A stretch of 64,000 nt of DNA from Quercus robur (taxonomy: Eukaryota > Streptophyta > Magnoliopsida > Fagales > Fagaceae): positions 13,721,282-13,785,281 of the forward strand of contig NC_065535.1 in NCBI RefSeq assembly GCF_932294415.1. The letters run 5' to 3'. The position numbers and the translations under genes were made by a program. This document shows positions 24,405-35,064 of this stretch, one piece after another (the first letter of the stretch is position 1; every line of letters starts with the position of its first letter). The notes beneath the pieces were generated by a model. The model made no database searches. It saw nothing but the letters and a program-made list of their open reading frames with translations, and was not told the DNA's origin.

Positions 24405-25487
24405 TTAAGAAGATGCTGGTGACTCAGGCTTTCGGCAGAGGATCATGTGCATCGGACTGAAAATCCCAGAGTCACCGCCTCGAGTCAAATAGTCAGCGGT
24501 GTTGAAAAGCATCTCGTGCACATCGACAGTACCTTTGGGTGCGATTCCCAAAGCAGAGAGGACCATCACAAGAATGTGGTTCCTCCAGTAGGCAATCCTA
24601 CCCATCTTCAACCTAGTCCACCAAGGTAGCGCCGGAGGCTGAGCCAGATCTCGCTCCTTAACAACCTCGAACCCTACTTTCCTAGCTGTCTCCGCTATGT
24701 CCAGGTAGTTTCTGAGACCAGGCAAGGCGTCACCTCGTTCGATACCTTGGATGATGTCCACGTGTTCTGGGTTGTCACCTCTGTACTTCTCTGTGGTGAC
24801 CCATTCGTACGACACGTACATAGTTCCGGGCTTCAAAACCCTGAAGATCTCGGCGTAGACCTCCTCCAGCTTCGGCGCGTGGCATGTGGCCTCGATCGAG
24901 TACGCGCCGTCGAAGCTGTTGTCCGGGAACGGCATCTCGAGGAAGTTCCCGCACACGACCTCGCAGAGCGAGTCGAGCCCGGCTTTCTTGTTGTGAATAC
25001 GGGCTCGCTTCACCTGGTAATCGTTGATCGTGATGCCCACGACCTTCGCGCGCGAGTGGGCCGCGATGGCTCGCATGGGCCCACCGACTCCGCACCCGAC
25101 GTCGAGGACTCGATCTCCGGGCTTCACGTTGATCAGATCGACTGCCATTTCTTCGTGGAGGCGCGTGGCGTCGCGGTTGGACTTTCCGGCGATCGACGGT
25201 GAGAAATGGAAGGACTGGCCCCAACCCCACTCGTAAATGTCGGTGACTAAGTTGTAGAAAGTGTCGACAAAGTCTGGGACTTTCTCGGCGGTTTCGATCT
25301 CTTTTGGGCGGCGGAAGAAGGACCAGTATTGATTGTAATTGTCTCGAACATTCTCGGACGAGATTGAACCGCCGGAGAGATCGACGGCCCTTTTGCCCTT
25401 TTGTTCAGCGGAGCCAAGTACGCAAACGAACCAGTAGACTCCACCGGCCAATAGAGCCCCAGTGCAGAGGAGAGCAACAGTGTCCAT
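24405..25487 (-). CDS. SMT2: 24-methylenesterol C-methyltransferase 2 (SMT2 type)
   Basis: This encodes a 360-residue intronless sterol methyltransferase. In the phytosterol pathway SMT2 transfers a methyl group from S-adenosylmethionine to 24-methylene lophenol, leading to 24-ethyl sterols such as sitosterol, and acts at the endoplasmic reticulum. The sequence shows an N-terminal membrane segment (about 5-25), the sterol-binding aromatic block YEWGWGQSFHFSP (85-97), SAM motif I VLDVGCGVGGPMRA (127-140), a second block GAYSIEATCHAPK (194-206), and YVSYEWVTTEKY (224-235). Length and N-terminal anchor fit SMT2/SMT3 rather than the shorter SMT1. The frame is complete and intact. Its GC content is much higher than its surroundings, which produces long spurious antisense frames. 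SMT2 versus SMT3 cannot be decided here. Confidence 0.95.
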   Translation of the reverse strand: MDTVALLCTGALLAGGVYWFVCVLGSAEQKGKRAVDLSGGSISSENVRDNYNQYWSFFRRPKEIETAEKVPDFVDTFYNLVTDIYEWGWGQSFHFSPSIAGKSNRDATRLHEEMAVDLINVKPGDRVLDVGCGVGGPMRAIAAHSRAKVVGITINDYQVKRARIHNKKAGLDSLCEVVCGNFLEMPFPDNSFDGAYSIEATCHAPKLEEVYAEIFRVLKPGTMYVSYEWVTTEKYRGDNPEHVDIIQGIERGDALPGLRNYLDIAETARKVGFEVVKERDLAQPPALPWWTRLKMGRIAYWRNHILVMVLSALGIAPKGTVDVHEMLFNTADYLTRGGDSGIFSPMHMILCRKPESPASS

Positions 25488-25620
25488 TGTGTGAAAGAGA
25501 GAGAGAGAGATGCTATTAGAGAGGATATGAGGAAAGCTGGAACATGTGTGTCTCTTATATTCTCATCCTGTTTGGAAAAAATCAAAAAAGTCTTCGACTT
25601 TTATAGACCGTTTGATCGAT
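25488..25620 (-). promoter_or_regulatory. SMT2 5' leader and core promoter
   Basis: On the minus strand a TATA-like AATATAAGAGAC lies near 25551-25562, about 70 bp upstream of the ATG. A CT/GA-rich microsatellite (about 25494-25511) lies in the leader. Such GA/CT leaders are common in plant housekeeping genes. A CACGTG-type motif occurs further upstream (near 25668). The assignment is from spacing only. Confidence 0.5.
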
Positions 25621-26694
25621 GCACGCGCCAGGCGCGTGAATCGAGTTGATGAGTTTAAACTTGAAACACGTGGATCAGAGTAGAAGACAAAAAGACCTGG
25701 CCAAAATTTCGGGTTTCCGTTTTAATTTTGATTTTCTTTTTTCTTTAAACTAAACAAATATATAATAAGAAAATAATCAAAATAAGGAAACAAATTAAAT
25801 GTACGTATACTTTTTCTTTTGATTGCTTATATTATTATTATTTTTTAAAGAAACGAGAGAGGGAATGGAGTCCTAACACAAAAGCACTATGTTATTTAGA
25901 GTTGTCACAAATCTATATATAGCAGTCCTGGTAATACAAGTTTGGCCGGTTGACCGTACTACCAAATAAGTTTTTATTTTATAAAAACAATAAATTTTCA
26001 AATTATGTAGTCCGTTACATGATAATTAATTTGTATCATCAAGTTAATTAATATATTAAAGGTCATGTTAACGAGTGCCCTTAAGGTATTGGTTAACAAT
26101 TTATTTTATGAAAATTTTAACACTACTTTTATAGAAAATGAAAAAAGCTGTCAAAACATTAATTACTTTTTTTTTCTTTTCCTATAAAAACTTTATTTAA
26201 ATGGATTATTAACCAATGCTCTAAGAACATTCGTTAACATTTTTCACATATTAATTGATTTTAGTGTAGGCAATAATAGAACTCTATATCTCTTATTTAA
26301 TAACAAAAATTTAGTTTCTAAAAAATTTAAAAAAAAATTTAAAAAAAAACTACTACAACAACAACAACAAATTTTAATAAGTTGAATTACACTCTGTTTG
26401 TTTTAACGATAATGTTTACTAGAAAATTAGTCATTTTTCAAAAAAATATTTTCTATAAAACTATATCATTTTCCTATTTTTGGTAACAACCTTAAATGAG
26501 TTGAAAAACAATCTTTTATCTTCCCTTATTTAGCTTGCTGTGAAATATAGTTATTTTCCACACACAAAAATAGTGGAAACAAATTTCTAAAAATATGTCA
26601 TACTTTTTTATTTGACCAAATATAATTTTCCTTTGACCTTTTTTTTTTTTTTTTTTTTTTCCTGATACTATCAAAAATTGGAAAACAAAGAAAA
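25621..26694. other. gene-free interval upstream of SMT2
   Basis: I see no gene. The DNA is A/T-rich with poly-A/poly-T runs (26310-26350, 26638-26660). It could hold distal SMT2 promoter sequence. Confidence 0.55.
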
Positions 26695-26697
26695 TTA

Positions 26698-27123
26698 GGT
26701 TATATTTGGTAACAGTTTTCATTTTCTATTTTCAAAAACTTGTTTTTGGTAATATAAAGAAATTTTTTTTTTTGTATTTTTGAAATTAAAAACATGTTTG
26801 GTTAAGTTAAAATTAAAAAGATAGTTTTTTGAAGAAAAAATAGAAAATACTAAAATATGTCGTTATTAAGATTTGAACTCTAATACTAACTCATTAAATG
26901 AGATAGATTCATTAAATTAAATGTGTATTTTCATTAACTTTTGCAAATTAGAAACTCAAAACAGTCTTTTGCATGCTTTCAGTTTCCTTTACAAATTGAG
27001 TTTTGAAAATAGTTTTTGTTTTCTATCCATTTTGAGTTACCAAACAAGTTTTTTAGTCTTAAAAATAGAAAATTATTTTTGAAAATAAAAAATAAGAGGA
27101 AAAAATAATTACCAAACATACCC
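26698..27123. mobile_element. Tourist-like MITE
   Basis: The terminal inverted repeats are GGTTATATTTGGTAA at left and, on the minus strand, GGGTATGTTTGGTAA at right, flanked by TTA (26695-26697, 27124-27126). The inner arms (CATTTTCTATTTTCAAAAA and its inverse) continue the symmetry. About 426 bp, non-coding. Confidence 0.72.
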
Positions 27124-27126
27124 TTA

Positions 27127-27799
27127 TATTTACACATGATTTTACATCGAAAAAGACAACATAATTAGAACTTACTCCATGTGAGCTTTTCAAGGCCTTG
27201 TAATGATATATGATATTAAGCTTTTATATTCTTAACTAATTTTGAATTCTATTCTATATTTAAACCCTTCATTAGAGAGTTGTCTTCATTAGATAGTTGT
27301 ACTTTTAGTCATGTAAATTGAGAATGTGACTTATCCACTCCCTTGCCAGAAGAGCAGTTTCAATGTTTTATATGCAATTTTAGATGTTTGGGTAGAAAAA
27401 CTACCTCTTAATTTGGAAATTGTATTCCAAATGGACTTTATTTAGCAACAAAACTCTACTTACCTTTTTCTAAAACACAAGCGCGTGCGCGCGCACGCAC
27501 ACACACACATGTTTAAATCCCTCATTAAAATCTTACCAAATCATATTTTCTTTAAATTGTAGAATATATAGTCCTAGATTAAGATCTTCTAGAGTTCCTA
27601 GGTTACTCTACCATGTAGAGTTCTTTAAATTCTCACCATCCACTTAAAATGAAAGGCTAAAATTATGTCACATCATGAATCCACTAATATATTGGTTTAA
27701 CTAGCATGTTTTTTTCATATTTTTTTTTTATAGAAAATACTATTCATTTATTTTTTAATCACCCATGGACATACCTAAATCTATATATGTTTAGGTTTT
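27127..27799. other. gene-free interval
   Basis: I see no gene. There is a GC/AC alternating run (GCGTGCGCGCGCACGCACAC) at about 27482-27508, a potential Z-DNA-forming stretch. Confidence 0.55.
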
Positions 27800-28386
27800 T
27801 GTAGTACTAGAGCCCAAAAATTGATAACTTGGGGCTAGATCCTCAATTAATTTGTTATTTGGTGATATTCTTGACCCACAATGGGAGATCCCAGGAGTAG
27901 TTGGCTATTACAATGGATTGGGTCGAGGATATTATCCTCCTATTGAGCTTACCCTTTAAGTCTTGAGCTGTAACCCAGTAGCCTGGTGTTTTAACGTCTC
28001 CTTACTCTTGTGTTTTGCACTCCAATTTTTCCAACTCTCTACACCTTAACCCCCTTTTCCTTTTATACTCTCCTATTGGTGGAGTCCTCATGATGACAGA
28101 ATTGCTCACATGTGTGTGGGACTTACCGAATCAGGGATTTAAATTACTATCTGGGTCTGTGATACTGTTTCTGCTTGTCAAATCAGTTATCATTAGTGGG
28201 ACCCATCCTTCTAATGTTGGGGGATTACTTGATAACTTGTTTATGATGCCAATTTAGGTGCTTGGGCGTACATTAGTCTCCGGATGGGGCCATGGATCTG
28301 AACTTTAGGCCTTTTTATAACTTGCTTATTCTCGGGCCTAGCACGTTCTCTAGATTGGGCCTCCCAACATCTTCGGCCCAACTACA
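27800..28386 (-). mobile_element. probable solo LTR, family C
   Basis: The segment runs from TGTAGTACTAGAGCCC to GGCCCAACTACA. Read on the minus strand it begins TGTAGTTGGGCC and has a TATA-like TTATAAAAAGGCC near 28312-28324. The G/C-richer, 'GGGCC'-rich composition and TG...CA ends suit an LTR. No matching 5-bp target duplication could be found, so the boundaries are tentative. Confidence 0.5.
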
Positions 28387-29194
28387 ATGTTAATTTTTAA
28401 TTGGATTACAACACTTATACATAGGACCACTATTACATGCTTGGAGAAAAAATAGATTTTGAATGCACCAATTACAAGTTGACTGGATGTTATATGTTCA
28501 CATACTTTACATTTTTTTTTTTAATGTTTGAATATGTGTAATGAAAATGTGAGAGAGTTTTTTTGTTAAGTTAATTAGAGTTTTAGAATTTATGATAGCA
28601 TTTGTGATATTGTTTTCTTTGCGATGTAAATAAAGGTAGTGGTGTTTTTCTGTTATTTTTTGAAATTATAAAAAGAAAGCTTAAAAATATAAGAGATGAA
28701 CCCGGAATGAGACTACTGTTCTATGAACTTTTTTCCCCCTAATAATATATTTGTTCACTCTATTAAGAACCAAATATATATGTACATGTTTAATATATAT
28801 GGGTTTGGCGACACCTTGAAGATCCAATTAATTTACATTATATGTATGTTGGAATACAATTTTATCATTTGAAACACAAAATAAACAATAATGTCATTGA
28901 TTTTTTTTTTAAGAGTACTACATGAAAAAAAAAAAAAAAAAAAAAGGGAGCACACACGTGACAGGTGCAATGAGACTAGTCTATAATTTTAATATTGCAC
29001 CATATTTTCAATCACATGTGCCCACATCTAACAAATGTCCAATACTCAATTAACATTTTTTTTTGGGTTCTAAGAATGGGCTACCATGATCTCATTGGAC
29101 TACCTTATCTTAGATTCCACACAAATTATGAGTTTAATATTGGACCCCAATCTTAAATTTTTTAAAAGAAAGTATCATTTGACTACAAGGATAC
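28387..29194. other. gene-free interval
   Basis: I see no gene. The DNA is A/T-rich with a poly-A run at 28925-28945. Confidence 0.55.
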
Positions 29195-29326
29195 CCGTTT
29201 GGTACGTGAGTTCAAACACATGTTTTCAGTTTTTAAATAACATTACACGTATTTTCATACACTTTTTCTTCTACACGTATTTCCAAAAAAACTAAAAACT
29301 GTTGTTTAAACACACGTACCAAACGG
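29195..29326. mobile_element. short MITE with perfect 14-bp TIR
   Basis: CCGTTTGGTACGTG at 29195 is perfectly inverted as CACGTACCAAACGG ending at 29326. The internal 'TTTTAAA(T/C)A(A/G)CATTACACG' resembles a partial copy at about 30967-31105. The target duplication is unclear. Confidence 0.7.
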
Positions 29327-29433
29327 ACCCTAATTACTTGTCATTGAATTTCAATAGTTCCTAAAAAGCCTAAAACATTCTTGTCATCATAAACTAAGTT
29401 CTTAACTTTTGAGATGCATTAGTTGTTAAAACA

Positions 29434-30616
29434 TCTATATATATAATAATAGGTGAAACTGAGAGAAATTCAAATTAGAATTCCAAATTAGAGTTCCATT
29501 TTTGCATCATGTTTCCTAATTATTTATTCTTAAAGAGTTTTATTTCTTAATTTTAGAATCAAATGTGGGACCACATTATAAATATTCATCAAAGTGAGTT
29601 ATTAAATACAAAAATCAAAGAGTCTGGAATAAATGAATCGTAAAAAAAAAAAAAAGGTGTTTCACAATTATTTAAAAAAAAAATACATAGACAATTTATA
29701 TTTTATACCTAATAATACAGTAGGGGCACGATTCTCAAGCGGCCCAACAACGATGATGGGCTCGCCTACAGAAAATCCCTTACAATAACATTTGTAGAGA
29801 GTGGGCTTGAAAGGCTAGAGTTGGGTCACGGGGCGTTAGTACAGGCCGGACTTTTAGATGAGCCAAGACAGGAAAAGACTTTAGTCTGGATATTCAGGCC
29901 TTACACCTTCGTAGCTTGAGGGATTTGGCTCCTCGGATCATGTCCGAGGAGCGCTAAAGTTTTCTCCGGTTACCCGTCGATGGGTTCTCCATGGTGGAGC
30001 GCGTATACTATCCGGGCATTCTCATTCCTGGAGTTTTTTCCAGGAAGTGAAATGGGATCCCCCACTTTGTCACCTTACGTTTTCTTTTATACTAGCCTAT
30101 GTTCATTATCCCCCGTCCACGTGTAGGGTCGACTTTTCCAGGACAGAGATTTGTCCCATCAGTTTAATCCCGAAGTTGTGGGAGATGGTCAATAAAGCCT
30201 GGGAATCCAGTTCTATTAGGTGCAATGTCATGTCAGTGAAGGGTATTAAGGACTATTTCCCTGAGATATTTTCTGATCTTTTAAGTTTGTTTGTATTCCA
30301 CTTTCGTCAATGGGATTTTGGGTCTTCCGAGGACTGAGCGGTCCTCGGACGTATCTTCGGGCCACTTTGAGCTCACTATTTTTGGGCTTGGGCCCTGGTC
30401 TCCTTCAGTTTGGGGTTTGTGAACTCCCCATAAGCGAGCGGGCTGAACCCACAAACTATTGGACCCCACAAATACTCTTACCAATTTTTTTAAAGAGTTA
30501 ACAAAATATAAAAATGACTATTAATAGGATTTAAATTATAAATATAGGAATTATATTATGTATTTTATTATATATCTTTAAGTGTATCCATGCATATGTA
30601 TGGAGTTACAAGCTAG
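29434..30616 (+). mobile_element. non-autonomous Helitron carrying a solo LTR
   Basis: The 5' end is TCTATATATATAATAATAGG after an A. The 3' end is the hairpin CCATGCATATGTATGG, then AGTTACAAG and CTAG, followed by T. Removing the LTR insertion (29719-30470 and its 5-bp duplication) leaves about 426 bp. No Rep/helicase is present. Confidence 0.72.
29719..30470 (-). mobile_element. solo LTR of the 47127-53196 element family
   Basis: The sequence is nearly identical to the two LTRs of the large element at 47127-53196. It is flanked by AATAC (29714-29718 and 30471-30475). The outermost base of the TG terminus is mutated (AGTAGGGG). It is about 752 bp with no internal domain left. Confidence 0.88.
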
Positions 30617-31256
30617 TTTTTTTTTTTTTTTTTGAGAAAGAGTTACAAGCTAGTTGTATGTAATAATTATGAAATTCTTTTACTAGGTTCTATTTTTGCC
30701 AACGTGGACTAGTCTATAAAAGCTCGTTTTTGCTCAAATTATGACCTATATTAATATTTTTGAGAAAAAAAAATGTAATTTGGTGTCATTTCATGAAATA
30801 CCCTTTTCTATTTGAGACTCTGAGACTATCCAAAAAAGATGACAACTCTTGAATTCTATGAATTACTTTCAAAACTCTCAGCGACCCATGATTCCTGAGT
30901 TTAAACAAAAAACCGTCTTAGCGGAGTGAGATACACTAAAATTGAATCTTTTTTTTTTTAGAAAATTAAGGGGTTGTTTGGCACATGTTTTTAGTTTTTA
31001 AACAGCATTACACGGATTTTCACACATCTTTTTTATCCACACGTATTTCCACACATGTTTTTAAACAACAAAATACATGTTTTCAAAAAAACTAACAATG
31101 ATGTATATTATGTGTTCTAATGATACCTTTTATTATTACTATTGTTAATTGTGTTCTAATGATACTTGTTTCCAAGTCATTGTGATTGAAGTAAACTTTT
31201 TTTTTTTTTATCCAAAGCTTAGTCCTATTTGTTTAAATTAAAAAAAATAAAAATAA

Positions 31257-31445
31257 TACATTTACAATATTTTTATAACAAATTTTAGGTGGTAAGTTAT
31301 CACTGTTCATTAGTTCTAATTTAAATTTATCACTAGAAATACTTTTTTTTTTACCCACTATTAACTGCCAATAACAAATTAATAGCTTACTACTTAAATT
31401 AAATTTATTATGAAAGTGTTGTAAAAATACTGTGAATATAACATT
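31257..31445. mobile_element. foldback MITE, family D
   Basis: The left arm (TTACAATATTTTTATAACAAATTT) is inverted on the right (AAATTTATTATGAAAGTG ... AAAATACTGTGAA). A relative with the same arm logic lies at about 40978-41142. Boundaries are approximate. Confidence 0.55.
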
Positions 31446-31940
31446 TATTAAAAAAATATATAAAACTTTACTAAAGGTATCAAAGTTTTTATTATTGTCC
31501 ATAACTTTATTTTTTAGTGTCCATTTGGTTCAATTTAAACTTGTTAATAATTTCGAATATTAAAAAAAAAAAAGTGTGGTGCTTTTTAAAATTTGAATAA
31601 GCTGTACCTAAACAAAAAAAACAAAAAAATAAAATTAAATTAAAACGCTCTACCTAAGAAGTCAAATAAGCACACACACTTTTTTTTTTATTTTTTTTTT
31701 TTTATTTTATGGGATCAGCAGTAAGCTCACACTTAAGAGCCAAATCTAGTCACATGCTACTGACTGATGGGAGGAAAATGCGAAAAAGGCTGTAGTAGGT
31801 TGCATGATCTATCAGTGTTTGATTGGTTGTATTATATATTTAAAAAAATCTAGCTGTACAAAGCTGAGGGCCATGTATAAGAATTAGTTTATCTTAATTT
31901 TTTGTATAATTAAATATTAAGGAAATAAAATATATTCTAA

Positions 31941-32145
31941 GGGTGTGTTTGAATTGAACTTATTGTTGCTGAAACTGAAAACTGAAAATACTGTAGCAAA
32001 ATAATTTTTAAATGTGTAAATAGTACCGTGAGACCCATTTTTAATATTTTTTAATGAATAAAGTGGCTGTGGGTCCCATAAACAGTACTGCTACAGTACC
32101 GCTATAGTGTTTCCCCCCTTTTCTGCAAAATGTGTGAAATGTAAA

Positions 32146-32181
<36 letters not shown>

Positions 32182-32225
32182 GAAAAAAAAGACGCAGCAA
32201 AGTTCAGTGCTATCCAAACGAGCAC
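31941..32225. mobile_element. Tourist-like MITE, family E copy 1
   Basis: The ends are GGGTGTGTTTG at left and, on the minus strand, GTGCTCGTTTG at right, flanked by TAA (31938-31940, 32226-32228). The internal block GAAAATACTGTAGCAAAATA is shared with copy 2. A poly-A run (32144-32177) interrupts it. Confidence 0.7.
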
Positions 32226-32344
32226 TAAGTTAGCTGATTCCACCTTTTTTTTTTTTTTTTTTTAGACGACAGAGCCAATACCTCCCTTTTACTTTTTAGT
32301 GGGAATAAAAGTTTGAAATGTGTTGCGTTGCTGTTTCGGATTTA

Positions 32345-32566
32345 GAATTTGTTCGGATATCGCTTATTTGTTAAAAATTAAAAATTTATTGTTGAAAATA
32401 CTGTAACAAAATAATTTTTAAATATAAATAGTGCCATGTGAAACCCAGAAAAATATATAATCTGCGTTTAAAGTGGAGTTAGCTGATAAGTGCACAATTG
32501 CTGTGGGACCTACCTTTTAATTGCCAAATGCAGACGTGCGTAGGGAAATGCTTTCCAAACGGTCAC
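32345..32566. mobile_element. Tourist-like MITE, family E copy 2
   Basis: The ends are GAATTTGTTCGGA at left and, on the minus strand, GTGACCGTTTGGA at right, flanked by TTA (32342-32344, 32567-32569). It shares GAAAATACTGTA(G/A)CAAAATA and 'GCTGTGGG' blocks with copy 1. Confidence 0.65.
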
Positions 32567-32579
32567 TTAATAATATATG

Positions 32580-32850
32580 ATAACAAAGTTTTTCACAATT
32601 TTTTGTCATAATTGTGTCGTGATAGTGTAATTAATAAATAAAAAATGATAAGTTCATATAGAGGTGATGGTAAACTATTCATAATTTATGTGAGTTTCAG
32701 TTAGTTCAACTGGTAAAATCTCTAATGGTTATATAATAGGGTTCAATCTCGTCTACACTAAAATTGATTGATGTCTTGATTTGATAATAACTCACAATTT
32801 ATCATGACAAATTTATAACAAAAAATTGTTGAATAATTGGTGATCTTACA
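32580..32850. mobile_element. foldback MITE split by a SINE
   Basis: The left arm (TTTTTCACAATTTTTTGTCATAATTGTGTCGTGATA) and the right arm (TATCATGACAAATTTATAACAAAAAATTG) are inverted copies separated by a family-F SINE at about 32690-32785. The boundaries are approximate. Confidence 0.55.
32690..32785 (+). mobile_element. SINE, family F copy 1
   Basis: TGAGTTTCAGTTAGTTCAACTGGTAAAATCTC is a box-A-like region, and GGGTTCAATCTCGTCTACAC a box-B-like region. An imperfect duplication (near 'ATTCATAATTTAT' and 'ACTCACAATTTAT') flanks it. A second copy lies at 40284-40452. Confidence 0.65.
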
Positions 32851-33436
32851 ACTATTTTATTGTTAATTCACAGCAAGAATCTTACGATTTATTATTTTAC
32901 TTTTTCTCACGTGTTTTTGATTTAATATTTGAGTTCTATTAACTGGCAGGTGGGCAAGGCCAAGCTCCGACTCATTGCAAGTTTGCAACTCAGATTGGAA
33001 CGGCTTGCGTGCTTTTTCCTATGCCATCAACCTTTTTTTTTTAAGTCTAGAACCTTTTTACTTTGTGGTTGTCTTTTTATCTTTATCATTTTTTAATACC
33101 TAACTTTAGTTTCTTTGTTTAGTCAAAATATAACAAGAAGCTAGATAATTACAACCTTCTCCCAAAAAAAAAAAAAAAAAAAACTATACAATTACAATAA
33201 TCTCCTACTTTTGTCGGCTAATTATGTTAGCAATTCACTTCCTACCTTATATCGGTGTAGTTCTTCTTCTTATTATTTTTTTTATAAGAAACTTTTAACT
33301 TTATTAAAAAGAAGATAAATTCAATACATCAAGAGCAACAACTGATTCAATTAGTGATAAATTTTCCTCCATCAATATTACATAACTATCAATATTATCT
33401 ATTTATCTGGCATGTTTTATCAAAAGATGAACAGGT
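32851..33436. other. gene-free interval
   Basis: I see no gene. There is a poly-A run at 33164-33183. The last part may include the 3' end of the minus-strand LINE that follows. Confidence 0.5.
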
Positions 33437-34026
33437 TTATTGCCTTGTCGCTTTACATGTGAAACCTGTATTGATCGAAAATCTTGAAACTTGAGAGCTA
33501 CACTTGTCAGAAGTTACACTTGTCAGAATATTGGAGACAACCATAGGTGAAGTACATAAATCCAGTAGAGTATCAGTCACTACATTGGAATCACTCTCAA
33601 TTACCACATCCCTTATACCAATATCCCATACAAAAGACACCCCGATTTCCATAGCTTTGGCCTCAATCTCCAATGGACCCAAATGTTGAAAGAGCTTCAT
33701 ACTCAATGTTGCTGTGACCCTTCCTTCATGGCCACAGATTACCACCCTAACCCCAGACCCCCCAAATTTGAGTAAAAATTGTCCATCCACATTTACCTTG
33801 TAGTTTGGAAATGTCGGCAGTGACCATGAATCATTGAAATCTATCTTTGGCTGGGCAATAACGTGGTTTGCAACCTGAAATTCAGCAAGCATGGTCTGAG
33901 CTTTTTGCATCACCATTGGTGTCGATTGACGAGCACTCCCATATCTTATTGCAAATTTGTTATACCACATACACCAGGCTACCATAAAAATCATCTCCAT
34001 CGTGTCATCTCCAGCATGTTGGACGA
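33437..34026 (-). pseudogene. LINE RNase H-like (RVT_3) domain
   Basis: The frame shows YKVNVDGQFLLKFGGSGVRVVI (the first catalytic Asp region), EIEAKAMEIGVSFVWDIG (Glu) and VVIESDSNVV (Asp), the usual plant LINE RNase H motifs. Its N-terminus runs into the adjacent LTR, so the first codons of the open frame (34027-34048) are LTR sequence. Confidence 0.8.
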
Positions 34027-35064
34027 TGTTAGGACATATGTGTTTCACATGTTAAGAACATATGTCTTGATTTTATGTAATTGGCTTATCCTTTGACAAA
34101 ACGCACTTTACTTGTATTTGGGTAGATTTAGGATATTTTAAATATTTCAAGAAACCTTGTTTCAAGATCATATATTGAAGCTTTCAAGTCTGTTCAAGAA
34201 AACAAGTTCAAAGTGCAAAATCATTAAAGATCGACAGCTGGTCAATAGCTGCATCTATCGAGCTTAAGGAAGCTGCTCTTCATTCGGTGTTCTCGACACC
34301 TTCTCGACAGCTACTCGACACCTGCTATCTGTCGAGGTTTAAGATTTTCAGAATTTCAATATGATTTTCTTAGGATCCGTGAATGTGTCTTTGGGCCTTC
34401 TTTTCTCCTAACCCTAGATATATAAAAGGATCAGTTTAAGGGCCGTCAAAGAGTTCACAAGTTGTACAAGCATTGAGCAAACTCTGTTCAAGCAAATTGT
34501 GACCGGAGACGAAGTTCTTGTCCTAGTTCATCTCCTTCTCTTGAAGAAGTTGCTGTGTATGTGCATCGTAGGGTTTTGTGACCAAGCATCTTCTTGATGT
34601 TCATCGTTTGGATGAACTGAAGAACTTTGCAACCAACAACCTTCTTAGTTGGTGATTGAAGTCGCGTACTGGGATCCACGCAATTGGTTAATCACGTACT
34701 GGGAGTCGTGCATCAAAAAGAGGAACTGTCACTACAGAACAAGTCCAATTGGGTATTGGGGTAAGGGTTCAACTGTAGGTTGGTAAGGTACTTGGATTCC
34801 TTTACTTGTAACTGCTTGTTGTGATAATAGTGGAGTTTCGGGAGTAGTGACCTGAAAATCACCCGATGGGGTTTTTGCCATTAGGTTTTCCCCATTCGTA
34901 AACAAATTACCGTATTATTTATTTTTCACTGCATATTTAGTTTATTGGTGATTTGTTTGTGCTACCACGTGTTTGCATGATATAAATTGATTAATTAATA
35001 ACTTGGCTAATTAATTAATTAATTAATTACTATCACAAGGGGTTATTCAGTTTGTGGCCTATCA
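34027..35064 (+). mobile_element. solo LTR, Copia-like
   Basis: It starts TGTTAGGACATATG and ends near GGCCTATCA. A TATA box (ATATATAAAAGGA near 34418) and TTTACCCC/GTTTTTGCCATTAGG-like 3' sequence support an LTR on the plus strand. Internal repeats of TCGACA(G/C)C occur near 34290-34330. No flanking 5-bp duplication was found (GACGA versus ACTCA). Confidence 0.7.

Noticed and set aside
24747..25236. Antisense and alternate-frame ORFs within SMT2 (up to 151 codons)
   Set aside because: They are shadows of a GC-rich coding sequence; the SMT2 frame has clear motifs and these do not.
27482..27508. Regulatory Z-DNA element
   Set aside because: It is a short GC/AC microsatellite with no adjacent gene; noted only as simple sequence.
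30047..30337. 96-codon ORF as a real gene (also at 47454 and 52773)
   Set aside because: It lies within LTR copies, reads against the element strand, is lost in the old copy, and has no domain. Kept only as a curiosity.
33504..34096. Plus-strand frames opposite the LINE RNase H
   Set aside because: They are antisense shadows of a recognised minus-strand domain.
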